A stretch of DNA of 64,000 nt. Origin: Ephydatia muelleri (taxonomy: Eukaryota > Porifera > Demospongiae > Spongillida > Spongillidae). The stretch lies in the NCBI GenBank assembly GCA_013339895.1, contig JABACO010000013.1:2019696-2083695 (forward strand), read 5' to 3'. The stretch's first letter is position 1. The number at the start of each line of letters is the position of its first letter. The translations under genes and the position numbers were made by a program. Below are positions 61,949 through 64,000 of the stretch, piece by piece. The notes under the pieces are model-generated. The model did not search any database and was not told the origin of the DNA. It worked only from the letters and a program-made list of their open reading frames with translations.

Positions 61949-62529
61949 GTAAGAATGGGTTGTGTGATATCGCACTTTCTTACATGTGACCATTGTCCAT
62001 GGTGGAACTTCGAGCACAATGAGCGTGTATGGTTCCCTGTGTAATCATAGCACCATACATGTACATGTATGTGTTCAAAACTAACCCTCACAATCTTAGA
62101 ATGAGGTGGTTGAAATATTATGTATGCATTCATGCATTACACTGGGGGGGCGGGAACAAAGCTCAATATTTCAATTTACATGCAACATTTCACTGATGGC
62201 AGTTGTGTATTCATGCCAAATCATAGATTTCTAAACTCCACTGACATCTACACCAAATGTGGGTATAGTGTATGATTCTATCATGCACATAGATCAAGAG
62301 ATACATTAGTTTTGTACCACATGTAGCTTGCAATGTTTGTGATGTCAAAAGTAAGCACAGATGCCTGCGGGATACAGGGTACTTTCATGCAAAACATGTC
62401 ATCTTATAGTTAATCATTGTATTAATACAAATATGAAATGTGTGTAAAAATTATATACCTTAGCGCTGTGGTAATCAGGATAATGTATCGGTTCTGCCCT
62501 CATTTTGGCCGCCATGTTTTTCAATGTTA
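61949..62529. other. No feature seen
   Basis: Presumed intron; AT-rich, no exon with supported borders recognised. Confidence 0.35.
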
Positions 62530-62559
62530 GAGGTCACTGATATGTTAACACATGATTGG

Positions 62560-62909
62560 GAATCGGAAAACCCTTACTGCATAGCTGTTCGTTTTCACAA
62601 AAGAGACGATTAATGCTCCAGTGGTGTTAGCCTTGACTGTTTGCCTGTGAAAGATTACAACAAGTGAGTTTAGAACCACTCGCAATGTTCCCAACTCTTG
62701 TGCTTTGTTCCTTATGCGGGTCGGTATCAGAGTGGTTTGTGAAACTTCATTTACCAGTCACGGATCTAGTTTGTAGCAAGCATTTTACCAAGGAAGACTA
62801 TATCCAACTGGTCTTGAACGATTTTAAGTCGTGCAGTGTGGCAAGTACTAGCATAGATGGCAGCCTCTGTGTGCATGGACTCTCCAATAAGCCTCGTGTT
62901 TGCATCTAG
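62560..62909 (+). pseudogene. THAP-like zinc finger fragment
   Basis: 'VKLHLPVTDLVCSKHFTKED' resembles the second half of a THAP domain (L-P ... V-C-S-x-H-F-x-x-x-D). Upstream, in other frames, are C...FHKRD-like remains. THAP domains are DNA-binding modules of P-element-type transposases and of many invertebrate genes. The frame is broken and no transposase follows within the window. Confidence 0.3.
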
Positions 62910-64000
62910 CTCATGTGTTATGTTAAACGACTACCAGAAAAACTGATGGTATGCAGTGTGTGGTGATAGGACCTAAGAACTGCTAAAGTTTACATGCAGA
63001 TACTTTATCTGTTCAGAATGGAGAAGCTAGTAGGGTCACCTTGTATTCTTATCATGGACACCAGAGCTACACAAAGAACAAACCACTGAAGGCATGCCGC
63101 TGCAAATTCAGGATGGTCAGTCATACCTTCGTCGTAAAGTTCCCTTTATCAAACTCAGCAACATACATACCAACACAAATACTGGAGCAGGAGCTGTGCC
63201 ACTAAAAACTCTTCTGCTTTCTCTCATCCTATAGTTACAAGTGGTGGGCTCACAGGACACAATGTGATGATAACACTGCTTTGTTCAACAATCTGTGATG
63301 ATGCACCAAAACGGGATGACATTTACACAAAAAGCAAAGTTATCCACACTTGAGACATCATGACTAGTCAGCTTAGTCTTTCTAAAATCAAGGATGCACC
63401 TGACTTGATAAGAACCTACAGACATGTAACTGAAAGTTTTCAAATAAATTGATATAGTGGTCGCTTTATTCAAACATAACTGGAGTTACTTGGGATCGTT
63501 TCCGCGAAAAGGGACCTAGTGCATAGTATTAAATTTGTTATAATAAATGCCTTACGTTTAAATCACTATAACTTCCGAACTGTAAACGCTGTCGACTTTC
63601 TATTTTCAACACTTCATAGCATATCATTTCTGTATGTAAATCTAAATTTTCATGTCTTACACAAGCTCCGTGCCGACGTTATGAGACCTGATTACCCATG
63701 GAGTTCGAAACTGCCACATCTTCAGGTAGGAGCGTCCAATTGGTTTCAAATTCAGTGTGTATGTAGAGGGGTCCTGTCGCTATTGATTTTTTCAGTTCGC
63801 TAATTTTTATTTATCCGTTACGGAGATACAGCTGTGCAAAGTTAATGCACATTTCCTGCTCGATGAGTGTATGGCAACCCGCGTCCATTCTCCCAATCCA
63901 CAATTAACTTCTTTGTTCCGCCCATTCTCTGCCTAAAACTAAGCTAGCCGTTCACAACAATTTTGCCTCACCCAGGCAGCGAGTTTATACCGGTGAATTA
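62910..64000. other. No gene recognised
   Basis: Sequence without a supported gene. GGGATCGTTTCCGCGAAAAG at 63493 resembles the complement of 7340-7375. Further exons of the ankyrin/P-loop gene may lie here or beyond the window. Confidence 0.3.

Noticed and set aside
1..64000. tRNA and rRNA genes
   Set aside because: I found no cloverleaf-like or rRNA-like stretch by eye. A covariance-model search would be needed to exclude them.

Overview
This window reads as animal nuclear DNA. It has spliced exons with GT-AG introns, long CA/ATT/poly-G microsatellites, minisatellites, and remnants of nearly every class of eukaryotic transposon. A demosponge is my best guess: the ankyrin plus P-loop gene and several transposon proteins resemble sponge and cnidarian families I remember. 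I could not search a database, so species and family names below are from memory.

Layout. 1-4.5 kb: repeats, a Ty3-type LTR/gag start on the minus strand, and a DIRS-like tyrosine-recombinase retroelement split by a TA-flanked MITE. 4.5-15.4 kb: two copies of a duplicated segment (4.48-7.3 and 14.5-15.2 kb). The first copy has two oppositely oriented Helitron-like insertions. Between the copies lie minisatellites, fold-back elements and a hAT MITE with a perfect 8-bp target duplication. 15.4-18.2 kb: a complete pogo/Tigger-like transposon with three clean exons. 19-24 kb: a decayed BED-finger hAT transposase and a decayed RING plus RAG1-N-like element, both on the minus strand.

24.7 kb to beyond 61.9 kb: one large plus-strand gene. 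It has a start codon followed at once by an intron, thirteen 99-bp symmetric phase-0 ankyrin exons, and then an exon ending in a Walker A P-loop (GNSGAGKST). The exons sit in a tandem array of roughly 1-kb exon-plus-intron units. Some units have lost the exon to a Ty3/gypsy pol fragment that was copied along with the array. The introns also hold a 6.9-kb Helitron-like element, a head-to-tail stack of four non-LTR retrotransposon ends with ATT tails, a deleted ZMYM-type hAT, and a DIRS ORF1 fragment.

The most interesting system is the Helitron-like family (4555-5824 plus, 6218-7037 minus, 27702-34642 minus). Empty sites elsewhere in the window show insertion between A and T with no target duplication. 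On the element strand the ends read TC...CTTG. A 9-bp-stem hairpin with a TRAC loop sits just inside the TC end, and a 280-295 bp palindrome ends at CTTG. Between the 6.9-kb member and the short members both hairpins differ in sequence but keep their structure. The large member encodes no Rep/helicase that I can see. On the opposite strand it carries a spliced zinc-finger/DDE-like gene resembling uncharacterised proteins I remember from mushroom-forming fungi.
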